Shown here: positions 1 through 8,147 of the stretch, one piece after another
Layout of the letters: every line of letters begins with the position of its first letter
Position numbering within the stretch: position 1 is the first letter of the stretch
From: Streptomyces sp. NBC_01591
Lineage (GTDB): Bacteria; Actinomycetota; Actinomycetes; Streptomycetales; Streptomycetaceae
Assembly (NCBI RefSeq): GCF_035918155.1
Contig: NZ_CP109327.1
Span: 5,704,001 to 5,768,000, forward strand
DNA: 64,000 bases
Reading direction: 5' to 3'
Made by a program: the position numbers and the translations under genes
The notes under the pieces: model-generated
The model's database searches: none
Told to the model about the DNA's origin: nothing
The model's input: the letters and a program-made list of their open reading frames with translations, nothing else

Positions 1-742
1 CGCCGAACAGCACGACGATCAGGATGGACGAGATCGACGCGTCGGTCTTGAGGCCGCCGAGATCGGACACGGTGGCGATCAGTCCGTTGGCGACCACGAA
101 GACCACTGAGATCACCAGCAGTGGAAGGAACGCGATCAGCGGGCTGCGGAAGATGACGAGCAGCAGCACCACGATGAGGGCCATCGTGGCCATCATGATC
201 ATGGCGTCGGTGTTGCCGGAGGAGTGCATGGTGTCCACCGCCGTGGCCGTCTGGCCGGTGATGCCCATGCTCAGCGAGGTGGACTTCAGCAGCGGCTTGA
301 CCCGCTCGCGCAGCTCCTCGACCGACTTCATCAGGTCCGCGTCGTAGGGGTCCTTCGAGGTGGCCAGGATATTGGCCAGCGCGATCTTCCCGTTGGCGGA
401 GACGGACTGCGGGTTGGTCTCCACCCGCTTGATCTTCTTCAGCCCCGCCTTGTCCAGACCGGTGACGACCTCGGCCACGTCGGCCTTGTCGGCGGTGGTC
501 AGGGGAGCCTTGTCCTTGCGCTGGAAGACCGCGACGGAGGCGGGCTGCTCCTGCCGCGGGAAGGCACGCTCCTGCACCTTCCCGACCTGTACCGACTCGT
601 AGTGCGACGGCAGGAAGTCGGCCTGGTCCTGGGTCGGCTTCAGCTGGGGAGCGAGGGATGCCAGGGCGACTGCCGCAATGATCCAGGCGAGAATGGTCAG
701 CCAGGGATGCTTGACGGCGGACTGCCCGATCCTTCCGAACAT
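1..742 (-). CDS. MMPL family transporter, N-terminal part (cut by window edge)
   Basis: The minus strand reads open from an ATG at 742 to the edge of the window, giving about 247 residues with no stop. The protein begins MFGRIGQSAVKHPWLTILAW. A first membrane helix lies at about residues 14-33. An extracytoplasmic loop of roughly 140 residues follows, and then two hydrophobic stretches rich in Val, Ile and Leu. One helix, a long loop and then a helix bundle is the layout of the first half of MMPL/RND-type exporters, which move lipids or hydrophobic compounds. The substrate cannot be told. The gene is divergent from the polyprenyl synthase, with about 290 bp between them. Confidence 0.85.
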   Translation of the reverse strand, partial: MFGRIGQSAVKHPWLTILAWIIAAVALASLAPQLKPTQDQADFLPSHYESVQVGKVQERAFPRQEQPASVAVFQRKDKAPLTTADKADVAEVVTGLDKAGLKKIKRVETNPQSVSANGKIALANILATSKDPYDADLMKSVEELRERVKPLLKSTSLSMGITGQTATAVDTMHSSGNTDAMIMMATMALIVVLLLVIFRSPLIAFLPLLVISVVFVVANGLIATVSDLGGLKTDASISSILIVVLFG

Positions 743-1035
743 GAGACTCCTTCGGTGCGTCTTTCCAGAGGGCACCTGATTCTGGGCGCGGGAACTTCCC
801 CGCCCCGTGCCGCACGAACGGATGTGGCAGCAACCTGCCGCGCACCGTCGGAGCGCGGGTGCGGGGCAGGTGCGCACCCCCGTCGAGGGGCGGGCTGGCA
901 GGAAGATGACAGCGGGGGCATCAAGCGGCCAGCGTTGTTGCCGGGCCCGGAGGGCGGACCGGATCCTCGGACGATGAATCCGTACTCCTGCGCGCACCGA
1001 ACCGTCGCCGCCCGTCCGGTGGATACGGTGAGGGC

Positions 1036-2058
1036 ATGACCGTCGCGGCGCCGACGGGATCCGGACTACTGGCCCATATGGCAGTGGGCGAACCGGAGTT
1101 CGAGAACAGGATCACCGAGTCGCTGCTCGCCGTCGAGAAGCGGCTGCTGGACTGTGTGGCGAGTGCCCCCGACCCGAGGGTCGCCGAACTCACGGGCCAT
1201 CTCGCCGCGGCGGGCGGCAAGCGGCTGCGCCCGCTGCTGGTGCTGCTCGGCGCGGAGTTCGGCGAACCGTTCCGCGACGGGGTGACCGAGGCCGCCGTCA
1301 TCGCCGAACTCGTCCACATCTCCTCGCTCTACCACGACGACGTGATGGACGGGGCGACGATGCGGCACGGCGTGGCCAGCGTCAACGCGCGCTGGGGCGA
1401 ACGGCTCGCGGTGGCCGGCGGGAACTGGCTGCTCGCCCGCGCGGCGCAGCTCGCCTCCGGGCTGGGCGCGCAGGCCGTGCGCTTCAACGCCGAGGTTGCT
1501 AGCAGGCTGGTCGCGGGGCAGTTGGGAGAGCTGACGGGGCCGGCCCCGGACGAGGACCCCGTCGAGCACTTCTTCCAGGTCACCGAGGGCAAGACCGCCG
1601 CGCTGCTCTCCATGTCGACGGCGATCGGCGCACTCCAGGCCGGAGCCCCGGCCGGGTGCCAGGACACCCTCACGGAGTACGGGAACCAGCTCGGCATCGC
1701 GTTCCAGATATCCGACGATCTGCTCGACCTGGCCGCCCCCGCCGCCCTCACCGGCAAGGAGCAGGGCAAGGACCTCGGGGCGGGCGTGTCCAGCCTGCCG
1801 GTGCTCCTCGCCCAGGACGACACGAGCCCGGAGGGCGCCGAACTGCGGGCGCTGCTGGCGGACGGCCCGATCGAGGGGGCCGAGGCCAGGCACCGGGCAC
1901 TGGAACTCTTCCGGGCCTCTCCCGCGCCCGCCCGGGCGCAGGCCCATCTGTACCGACGGCTGGACCGGGCCAGGGCGGCGCTGGAGCCGCTGCCGCCGTG
2001 CCCGGCCCGCCGGGCACTCGACGCGCTGTGCGGCTACGTGGCCCTGCGCACCGGCTGA
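1036..2058 (+). CDS. Polyprenyl (trans-isoprenyl) diphosphate synthase
   Basis: A 340-residue protein of the class I isoprenyl diphosphate synthase family, which joins isopentenyl diphosphate units to an allylic diphosphate. Both Asp-rich metal-binding motifs are present: HDDVMD near residue 98 and SDDLLD near residue 224, with GGKRLRP (about residue 56) before the first. Length and motifs fit long-chain synthases of the heptaprenyl/octaprenyl type that feed menaquinone side chains. Product length cannot be read reliably here. The ATG at 1036 follows a purine-rich GGTGAGG. The next gene starts 29 bp downstream, so it may be co-transcribed with the acyl-CoA carboxylase genes. There is no terpene cyclase nearby. 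Confidence 0.88.
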   Translation: MTVAAPTGSGLLAHMAVGEPEFENRITESLLAVEKRLLDCVASAPDPRVAELTGHLAAAGGKRLRPLLVLLGAEFGEPFRDGVTEAAVIAELVHISSLYHDDVMDGATMRHGVASVNARWGERLAVAGGNWLLARAAQLASGLGAQAVRFNAEVASRLVAGQLGELTGPAPDEDPVEHFFQVTEGKTAALLSMSTAIGALQAGAPAGCQDTLTEYGNQLGIAFQISDDLLDLAAPAALTGKEQGKDLGAGVSSLPVLLAQDDTSPEGAELRALLADGPIEGAEARHRALELFRASPAPARAQAHLYRRLDRARAALEPLPPCPARRALDALCGYVALRTG

Positions 2059-2087
2059 ACAGGGCGGACAAGACAAAGGAGTTGGTC

Positions 2088-3650
2088 ATGCCGCAGGACA
2101 CCGCTGTCCGCTCGGACCGCATCGGCGAACTCGCCGCCATCCGTGAGGATGTGCTCCGGGGCCCCGCCGAGGCGACCGAGGCGCAGCACGCCAAGGGCAA
2201 GCTGACGGCGCGTGAGCGCATCGCGCTGCTCCTCGACGAGGGTTCGTTCAGGGAGGTCGAGCAGCTGCGCCGGCACCGGGCGACGGGGTTCGGTCTGGAG
2301 GAGAAGAAGCCGTACACCGATGGTGTGATCACCGGCTGGGGCACGGTCGAGGGCCGTACGGTCTTCGTGTACGCGCATGATTTCCGGATCTTCGGGGGTG
2401 CGCTGGGCGAGGCCCATGCCACGAAGATCCACAAGATCATGGACATGGCCATCTCGGCGGGTGCTCCGCTGGTGTCGCTGAACGACGGCGCGGGCGCCCG
2501 TATCCAGGAGGGTGTGAGCGCGCTCGCGGGGTACGGCGGCATCTTCCAGCGCAACACCCGCGCGTCCGGTGTGATCCCGCAGATCAGTGTGATGCTCGGC
2601 CCGTGCGCGGGCGGTGCGGCCTACAGCCCGGCGCTGACCGACTTCGTGTTCATGGTCCGCGAGACCTCGCAGATGTTCATCACCGGTCCGGACGTCGTGA
2701 AGGCGGTCACGGGCGAGGAGATCACCCAGAACGGGCTGGGCGGCGCGGACGTGCACGCCGAGACCTCGGGCGTCGCGCACTTCGCGTACGACGACGAGGA
2801 GACCTGCATCGCCGAGGTCCGCTACCTGATCGGGATGCTGCCCTCCAACAACCGCGAGAACCCGCCCGCCGCCGCGAGCGACGACCCCGCCGACCGGCGC
2901 GGCGACGTCCTGCTCGACCTGGTCCCGGCCGACGGGAGCCGACCGTACGACATGCGCGCCGTGATCGAGGAGATCGTCGACCACGGAGAGCACCTGGAGG
3001 TCCACGAACGCTGGGCCACCAGCGTCATCTGCACGCTGACCCGGCTCGGCGGCCAGGTCGTCGGCATCGTCGCCAACCAGCCGCAGTCCTTCGCCGGCGT
3101 CCTGGACATCCACTCCTCGGAGAAGGCCGCCCGCTTCGTCCAGTTCTGCGACGCGTTCAACATTCCCCTGGTCACCCTCGTCGACGTACCCGGCTTCCTG
3201 CCCGGCGTCGCCCAGGAGCACAACGGCATCATCCGGCACGGTGCGAAGCTGCTGTACGCGTACTGCAACGCCACCGTTCCCCGTGTCCAGGTCATTCTGC
3301 GCAAGGCCTACGGCGGTGCCTACATCGTCATGGACTCCCGCTCCATCGGGGCCGACCTGTCCTTCGCCTGGCCGGCGAACGAGGTCGCGGTGATGGGGGC
3401 GGAAGGGGCGGCCAACGTCGTCTTCCGCCGCCGGATCGCGGAGTCCGACGACCCGGAGGCGACGCGCGGACTGCTGGTCAAGGAGTACAAGGCCGAACTG
3501 ATGCATCCGTACTACGCGGCCGAGCGGGGCCTGGTCGACGACGTCATCGACCCCGCCGGGACACGGGAGTTGCTGATCGACTCCCTGGAGATGCTGCGCC
3601 GCAAGCACGCCGACCTGCCCGCGCGCAAACACGGCAACCCGCCCGCCTGA
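2088..3650 (+). CDS. Acyl-CoA carboxylase beta subunit (carboxyltransferase, PccB/AccD type)
   Basis: A 520-residue carboxyltransferase subunit that moves CO2 from biotin to propionyl-CoA or acetyl-CoA. It supplies methylmalonyl-CoA or malonyl-CoA. The sequence runs through the usual crotonase-fold hallmarks: the N-terminal KGKLTARERI segment, GGALGEAHATKI, the oxyanion-hole glycines in NDGAGARIQEGV and GPCAGGAAYSPA, and the C-terminal half with VDVPGFLPG and KAYGGAYIVM. The ATG at 2088 has AAAGGA upstream. The small epsilon subunit follows 38 bp later, as in Streptomyces propionyl/acetyl-CoA carboxylase complexes. The biotinylated alpha subunit is not in the window and is probably encoded elsewhere. 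Acyl-CoA preference is not assigned. Confidence 0.93.
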   Translation: MPQDTAVRSDRIGELAAIREDVLRGPAEATEAQHAKGKLTARERIALLLDEGSFREVEQLRRHRATGFGLEEKKPYTDGVITGWGTVEGRTVFVYAHDFRIFGGALGEAHATKIHKIMDMAISAGAPLVSLNDGAGARIQEGVSALAGYGGIFQRNTRASGVIPQISVMLGPCAGGAAYSPALTDFVFMVRETSQMFITGPDVVKAVTGEEITQNGLGGADVHAETSGVAHFAYDDEETCIAEVRYLIGMLPSNNRENPPAAASDDPADRRGDVLLDLVPADGSRPYDMRAVIEEIVDHGEHLEVHERWATSVICTLTRLGGQVVGIVANQPQSFAGVLDIHSSEKAARFVQFCDAFNIPLVTLVDVPGFLPGVAQEHNGIIRHGAKLLYAYCNATVPRVQVILRKAYGGAYIVMDSRSIGADLSFAWPANEVAVMGAEGAANVVFRRRIAESDDPEATRGLLVKEYKAELMHPYYAAERGLVDDVIDPAGTRELLIDSLEMLRRKHADLPARKHGNPPA

Positions 3651-3688
3651 GCCGGGCGGGTCCATACGACGCAAAGAGTGGACGAAGC

Positions 3689-3901
3689 ATGACGAACGCT
3701 CTGCAGGACCCGCCCGGCCCCGCCTCGGTGCGGGTCGTCAACGGCGCACCGACGCCCGAGGAACTCGCCGCGGTCACGGTGGTGCTCACCGCCCTGCAAG
3801 GGGGAGAGGAGAGCGCCCCGGAGCCGCAGCCGACGGCCGCGACCTGGAGACGCGCCGGAGCCGACACCTTCCCGCCGGTCTCCTGGCGGGCCAGGGAGTA
3901 G
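3689..3901 (+). CDS. Acyl-CoA carboxylase epsilon subunit
   Basis: A 70-residue acidic protein starting MTNALQDPPG. It contains VRVVNGAPTPEELAAVTVVL, the conserved motif of the actinobacterial acyl-CoA carboxylase epsilon subunit, and ends in a Trp/Arg-rich WRRAGADTFPPVSWRARE. These small proteins stabilise and activate the alpha-beta complex. The gene lies 38 bp after the beta-subunit gene, and a GC-rich inverted repeat spans the beta stop codon (about 3637-3661). This is the expected partner, in the expected place. Confidence 0.9.
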   Translation: MTNALQDPPGPASVRVVNGAPTPEELAAVTVVLTALQGGEESAPEPQPTAATWRRAGADTFPPVSWRARE

Positions 3902-4157
3902 TGCGCGGGCCGGGTGCGGCGCGGATATGCGCGGGGGCGCCGGGAGGTGGTTGACCGGGGCAAACACCAAGGTGGCGGCGCGTGCCGATGGAATCGTGCG
4001 CCCCTTCTCCTCGTGCACATCTGTTCGTGTGCGCGGCCATACACCCGTACGCCCCACGTGTCGATCCTGGCGATAGTTCACCCCGAATATCGGGTATGTG
4101 CTGAATAGCCCTTGTAAACAGGGCGTTCCCCGCAGCTGGTCTTGGGAAGTGATCGGC

Positions 4158-4577
4158 GTGATCGACAGTGAAGGCGACTGCGCCGAGTGGACCTTTCCGG
4201 CTGTGCCGGGCGCCGTGCGATCCGCGCGGCATGCGGTCCATGAGACGTTGAGCGCCTGGGGGCTCGATGCTGCCGTCGGGGATCTGACAGTTCTGCTGGT
4301 CAGCGAGTTGGTCACCAATTCGATGCGTTATACATCGGGCCCCATCGGCGTACGCCTGGTACGCCCTCATCTCAACGGTGACGCCCCCGCCGCCCATCCG
4401 GGACTGCTCGTGGAAGTCTCCGATCCGCTTCCGGATCCGCCCACCGAACGTATGGCTGGACCCGAGGACGAGGGGGGCAGAGGACTGCAGCTGGTGGCGT
4501 GGTCCGCCCGCCGCTGGGGGACCAGGCAGGGAAAGACCGGCAAGACCGTGTGGTTCGAGCTGGCCCTGCCTGGTTAG
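4158..4577 (+). CDS. Stand-alone HATPase_c (RsbW-like) ATP-binding protein
   Basis: About 139 residues of the GHKL ATPase fold used by anti-sigma factors such as RsbW/SpoIIAB. Visible motifs are ELVTNS (N box), an acidic VEVSDP segment (G1-like) and GRGLQLV (G2 box), ending in TVWFELALPG. The GTG at 4158 is preferred because GGGAAG sits 8 nt upstream; GTGs at 4149 and 4098 in the same frame are alternatives. It lies 159 bp before a SpoIIE-type phosphatase whose C-terminal domain has almost the same N box, G2 box and ending. The two are probably duplicates acting in the same partner-switching circuit, but the target sigma factor or anti-anti-sigma factor is not in view. Confidence 0.85.
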   Translation: MIDSEGDCAEWTFPAVPGAVRSARHAVHETLSAWGLDAAVGDLTVLLVSELVTNSMRYTSGPIGVRLVRPHLNGDAPAAHPGLLVEVSDPLPDPPTERMAGPEDEGGRGLQLVAWSARRWGTRQGKTGKTVWFELALPG

Positions 4578-4736
4578 GAGTGGGGTGGGACGGACAGCGA
4601 TCACCGGGGTCGGCCAGAAGCTGGCTGAAAGGGACTGAGACCGTGCTGTGATCGTGAACGCCGTGTCGGTTGGGGCCGGAGTGCTGAATACTGCGGGCAG
4701 GACCGGTCCGGTGTGTGAGCTGGAGGGGACGGTCGC

Positions 4737-7298
4737 GTGAGCGAAATACCTGGGACAGCGGGCGACATCGTGTGGCAGAGCAGCCCGCCTGGCTCGATCT
4801 ATGACTACATCAGGGTCGCCTCCTTCTCGATCGGCCCCGATGGCCTGATCGAGCAGTGGAGCCGCCGGGCCGCCGGCCTCTTCGGCATTGCCGCGGACAA
4901 AGCGGTGGGTATGGATCCGGTCGAGGCGTTCATGCCCGCCGAACTGCGCACGGACGGCCGCCGCAGGGTCGGCGAGATTCTCGACGGCAAGGAGTGGACG
5001 GGCCTCGTCCCCTTCCGGATACCGGGCGAGGAGGACGTGCACGGGCTCGCCGAGATCTATGTGATGCCGAGCGAGACGGCCGACGGGGAACGGGCCGCAC
5101 TCTGCATCGTCGTGGACGTCCGGGCACTGCGCCACATCGAGACGGACCTTGCCGCGTCACAGGCCATATTCGGCCAATCTCCGTTCGGCTTCGTGCTGTT
5201 CGGTACGGACCTCGCGGTGATCCGCGCCAACCAGCGCTTCGCCACCGTCTTCGGCGGCCGGGCCGAGGACCACCGCGGCCGCACGGTCGAGGACTATCTC
5301 TCCGGCTCCGAGGCCGACCGGCTCACCGCCACCATCGAGCGCGTACTGGAGACCGGAACATCCGTCACCGATCTCCGGATCATCGGCACCGCGCCCGGCG
5401 AACCCGGCAGCCGCCACTGGTCCATGAACCTCTACCGCGTGCACAGCGGCTCCGGCCGCCCCGTCGGCGTCGCCGGACTGGCCACCGATGTCACCCGCAG
5501 GCACATCGCCGCCCGCGAGGCCGCCAGCGCCCGTCGCAACCTCGCCCTGCTCAACGAGGCCAGTGCCCGTATCGGCAACTCCCTCGACCTGGAGACCACC
5601 GCCCGCGAACTCCTCGACGTCGCCGTGCCCGGCTTCTGCGACCTCGCCTCCGTCGACCTCTACCAGGGGCTGCTCACCGGCGACGACGCACCGCCCGGCA
5701 GCTGGGACTCGCTCCGTCAGGAATCCGTCGGCGGCTCCGCCGAACTGCGCCGCGTCGCCCTGGCCAGCGCCGTGTCGGACGCCCTGCCCGACACCGCCGC
5801 GGACAACGGCTCGCCCGAGCTCGGCTCCGTGCACCGCTTCTCGTTCAACTCGCCGTGCGCCATCGCCCTGCGCACCGGCCACGTCGAGGACGTGCCCGGC
5901 GACGACCGGGGCTTCGTCCAGTCCACCCTCGCCGTCCCGATGGTCGCCCACGACACGGTGGTCGGGCTCGTGCAGTTCTCCCGTACGAAGGGCAGCGAGC
6001 CCTTCGGCGAGCGGGACCGCGCACTGGCCACCGAACTCGCCGCCCGCGCCGCGGTCTGCATCGACAACGCCCGCCTCTACCGGCGCGAGCACGAGCGCGC
6101 CCTGATCCTCCAGCGCAGCCTCCTGCCGCCCGGCGACCCGGTGGCCGCCGGCCTCGACATCGCCTGCCGCTACCTTCCCGGCAACACGGCCACCGAGGTG
6201 GGCGGCGACTGGTTCGACGTGATCGAACTCCCCGGCCACCGCACCGCCCTCGTCGTCGGCGACGTCATGGGCCGCGGACTGCGGGCCGCCGTGGCCATGG
6301 GCGAACTGCGCACCGCCGTACGGACCCTGGCCCTCCTGGACCTGGAACCCGCCGAGGTGCTCTCCGCGCTCGACGAGGTCGCCCGCGGACTCGGCACCCC
6401 CGGCGGCGGCAACGCGTCCGGCGGCTCCCAGTGGCCCTCCCGGGCCGCCCACAAGTCCCGCGAGGCGGACCTCTCCGAGGTCTACCTGGCGACCTGCGTG
6501 TACGCGGTCTACGACCCGGTTACCCAGCGGTGCACCTTCGCCAACGCGGGCCATCTCCCGCCCGTCGTGGTCGAACCGGGCGAGCCCGCCCTGCTGCTCG
6601 ACGTCCCGCCGGGAATGCCGCTCGGCGTCGGCGGCGAACCCTTCGAGGAGGTCGAGGTCGAACTCAAGGAGGGCTCCCTTCTCGCCCTCTACACCGACGG
6701 GCTCGTCGAGTCCCGCGACCACCCGCTCGACGAGGGTCTCGAAGCCCTGCGCGGAGCGCTCGTCGAACCGGAACGGTCGATCGAGGACGTCTGCGACCAC
6801 GTGCTGACCACCCTCGACACCGGGCACGGCGAGGACGACATCGCCCTGCTGGTGGCCCGTATCCAGGGGCTGCCGGCCGACGCGGTCGGCGACTGGCGGC
6901 TGCCCCGCGAACCCCGCTCCGTCGGCCGCGCCCGCGAACTGGCCCGCGGTCGGCTGCTCGCCTGGGGCCTGGACGATCTGGTGGACACCACCGAACTGCT
7001 GGTCAGCGAGCTGGTCACCAACGCACTGCGGTACGGGGAGGGCGAGATCCGGCTCAGACTGCTGCGCGACCGCACCCTCGTCTGCGAGGTGTGGGACGCC
7101 GGGCTCGTCCAGCCCCGGCGACGGCGGGCCCGCGACACCGACGAGGGCGGGCGCGGACTCCAGCTGGTCGGGCTGCTGAGCGTGGCCTGGGGGTCCAGGC
7201 GGACACCGCGCGGCAAGACCGTCTGGTTCGAACTGGCCCTGCCCGACGGGGAGCCCACTGCCGAACTCTCGGTCGAGCAGCTGCTGAGCATGTACTGA
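4737..7298 (+). CDS. PAS-PAS-GAF-SpoIIE phosphatase with C-terminal HATPase domain
   Basis: An 853-residue cytosolic regulator. Two PAS domains occupy about residues 20-130 and 140-260, and a GAF domain about 275-445. The PP2C-like SpoIIE/RsbU phosphatase covers about 465-705, with GGDWFDV, GDVMGRG, YTDGLVE and the C-terminal DDIALLV metal-site motif. A HATPase_c domain covers about 725-840 (ELVTNALRYGEG, GRGLQLVG). Such proteins dephosphorylate anti-anti-sigma factors in response to small-molecule or redox signals sensed by PAS/GAF; here the kinase-like domain is fused on. The GTG at 4737 follows GGAGGGG with 8 nt spacing. No membrane segment is seen. The preceding gene is a single-domain paralogue of the last domain. 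Confidence 0.93.
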   Translation: MSEIPGTAGDIVWQSSPPGSIYDYIRVASFSIGPDGLIEQWSRRAAGLFGIAADKAVGMDPVEAFMPAELRTDGRRRVGEILDGKEWTGLVPFRIPGEEDVHGLAEIYVMPSETADGERAALCIVVDVRALRHIETDLAASQAIFGQSPFGFVLFGTDLAVIRANQRFATVFGGRAEDHRGRTVEDYLSGSEADRLTATIERVLETGTSVTDLRIIGTAPGEPGSRHWSMNLYRVHSGSGRPVGVAGLATDVTRRHIAAREAASARRNLALLNEASARIGNSLDLETTARELLDVAVPGFCDLASVDLYQGLLTGDDAPPGSWDSLRQESVGGSAELRRVALASAVSDALPDTAADNGSPELGSVHRFSFNSPCAIALRTGHVEDVPGDDRGFVQSTLAVPMVAHDTVVGLVQFSRTKGSEPFGERDRALATELAARAAVCIDNARLYRREHERALILQRSLLPPGDPVAAGLDIACRYLPGNTATEVGGDWFDVIELPGHRTALVVGDVMGRGLRAAVAMGELRTAVRTLALLDLEPAEVLSALDEVARGLGTPGGGNASGGSQWPSRAAHKSREADLSEVYLATCVYAVYDPVTQRCTFANAGHLPPVVVEPGEPALLLDVPPGMPLGVGGEPFEEVEVELKEGSLLALYTDGLVESRDHPLDEGLEALRGALVEPERSIEDVCDHVLTTLDTGHGEDDIALLVARIQGLPADAVGDWRLPREPRSVGRARELARGRLLAWGLDDLVDTTELLVSELVTNALRYGEGEIRLRLLRDRTLVCEVWDAGLVQPRRRRARDTDEGGRGLQLVGLLSVAWGSRRTPRGKTVWFELALPDGEPTAELSVEQLLSMY

Positions 7299-7310
7299 GC
7301 GGACCACCGG

Positions 7311-7332
7311 GCTGCCGGGGCCGCCCGGCAGC
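7311..7332. terminator. Bidirectional hairpin terminator
   Basis: GCTGCCGGG at 7311-7319 pairs with CCCGGCAGC at 7324-7332 around a 4-nt loop. It sits between the convergent ends of the SpoIIE-phosphatase gene and pspA and can serve both. Confidence 0.6.
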
Positions 7333-7334
7333 GG

Positions 7335-8048
7335 TCACGAGGCCGACTTCAGCGCGGCCAGCCGGGCATCGACCTCGGCGCTGTCGCCCAGACCGTCCAG
7401 CTGCTCGAACTGGGCGTCCAGGGACGACGCGGCCAACTCCTGCTTGCCCAGCGCCTTCGCCTCCTCGCGCCGCACCTTGTCCTCGAAACGGCTGAGCTCA
7501 CTGGTCGGGTCGAGCACATCGATGTTCTTGACGGAGTCCATCATCCGGTTCTGCGCCTGGGCGGACTTGGCGCGTGCGACGAGCTCGTCGCGCTTGGACT
7601 TCAGCTCCGACAGCTTGGCCTTCATCTGGTCCAGGCCCGACTTCAGCCGGTCCACCACCTCGGTCTGCGCGGCGATCGTCGGCTCCGCCGTACTCGCCTC
7701 CTTCTCCGACCGGAGCTGACGGCCGAGCGCGACCTTGGCCAGGTTGTCGAACTTGTCCGCCTCCGCGCCCGACCCGCCCGCCCGCAGCTCGTCGGCCTTG
7801 CGGCTCGCGGCGAGCGCCTTGCCGCCCCACTCCTTCGCCGCGTCCACGTCCTCCTGGTGGTCCTGTTCCATCAGCCGCAGATTGCCGATGGTCGTGGCGA
7901 CCGCCTGCTCGGCCTCCGAGATGTTGGCCGTGTAGTCGCGGATCAGCTGGTCCAGCATCTTCTGCGGATCCTCGGCCTGATCGAGCAGCGCGTTGATGTT
8001 GGCCTTCGCCAGCTGGGTGGTGCGGCCGAGAATGGTCTGTTTGGACAT
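7335..8048 (-). CDS. pspA: PspA/IM30 family envelope-stress protein
   Basis: A 237-residue protein predicted to be largely alpha-helical coiled coil, starting MSKQTILGRTTQLAKANINA. It contains the family hallmarks AEDPQKMLDQLIRDY and long Glu/Lys/Ala-rich helices to the end. PspA/IM30 proteins form membrane-associated ESCRT-III-like oligomers that protect a damaged cytoplasmic membrane. The ATG at 8048 follows GGAGAGG. A 15-bp sequence is repeated in tandem just upstream (8059-8088). The next gene upstream on the same strand encodes a TPM-domain membrane protein, about 100 bp away, so the two may be co-transcribed as an envelope-stress unit; that link is inference. Confidence 0.92.
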   Translation of the reverse strand: MSKQTILGRTTQLAKANINALLDQAEDPQKMLDQLIRDYTANISEAEQAVATTIGNLRLMEQDHQEDVDAAKEWGGKALAASRKADELRAGGSGAEADKFDNLAKVALGRQLRSEKEASTAEPTIAAQTEVVDRLKSGLDQMKAKLSELKSKRDELVARAKSAQAQNRMMDSVKNIDVLDPTSELSRFEDKVRREEAKALGKQELAASSLDAQFEQLDGLGDSAEVDARLAALKSAS

Positions 8049-8058
8049 GGGCCTCTCC

Positions 8059-8088
8059 GTAAGTGCGATTGCGGTAAGTGCGATTGCG
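8059..8088. repeat. 15-bp tandem direct repeat upstream of pspA
   Basis: GTAAGTGCGATTGCG occurs twice back to back (8059-8073 and 8074-8088), immediately upstream of the pspA ribosome-binding site. It may be a regulator site or a simple slippage duplication. Confidence 0.8.
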
Positions 8089-8147
8089 GTTCTTCGGGTG
8101 AATTCCCTGCGAATGAAGTCCTCGGGCCGTCGCCCCTGCCACCGGGC

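Noticed and set aside
1036..2058. Isoprenoid or terpene gene cluster suggested by the polyprenyl synthase
   Set aside because: No cyclase, methyltransferase or oxygenase is nearby; the gene is followed by primary-metabolism genes.
3637..3661. Terminator between the acyl-CoA carboxylase beta and epsilon genes
   Set aside because: The 8-bp stem overlaps the stop codon, has no T-run, and the two subunits are normally co-expressed.
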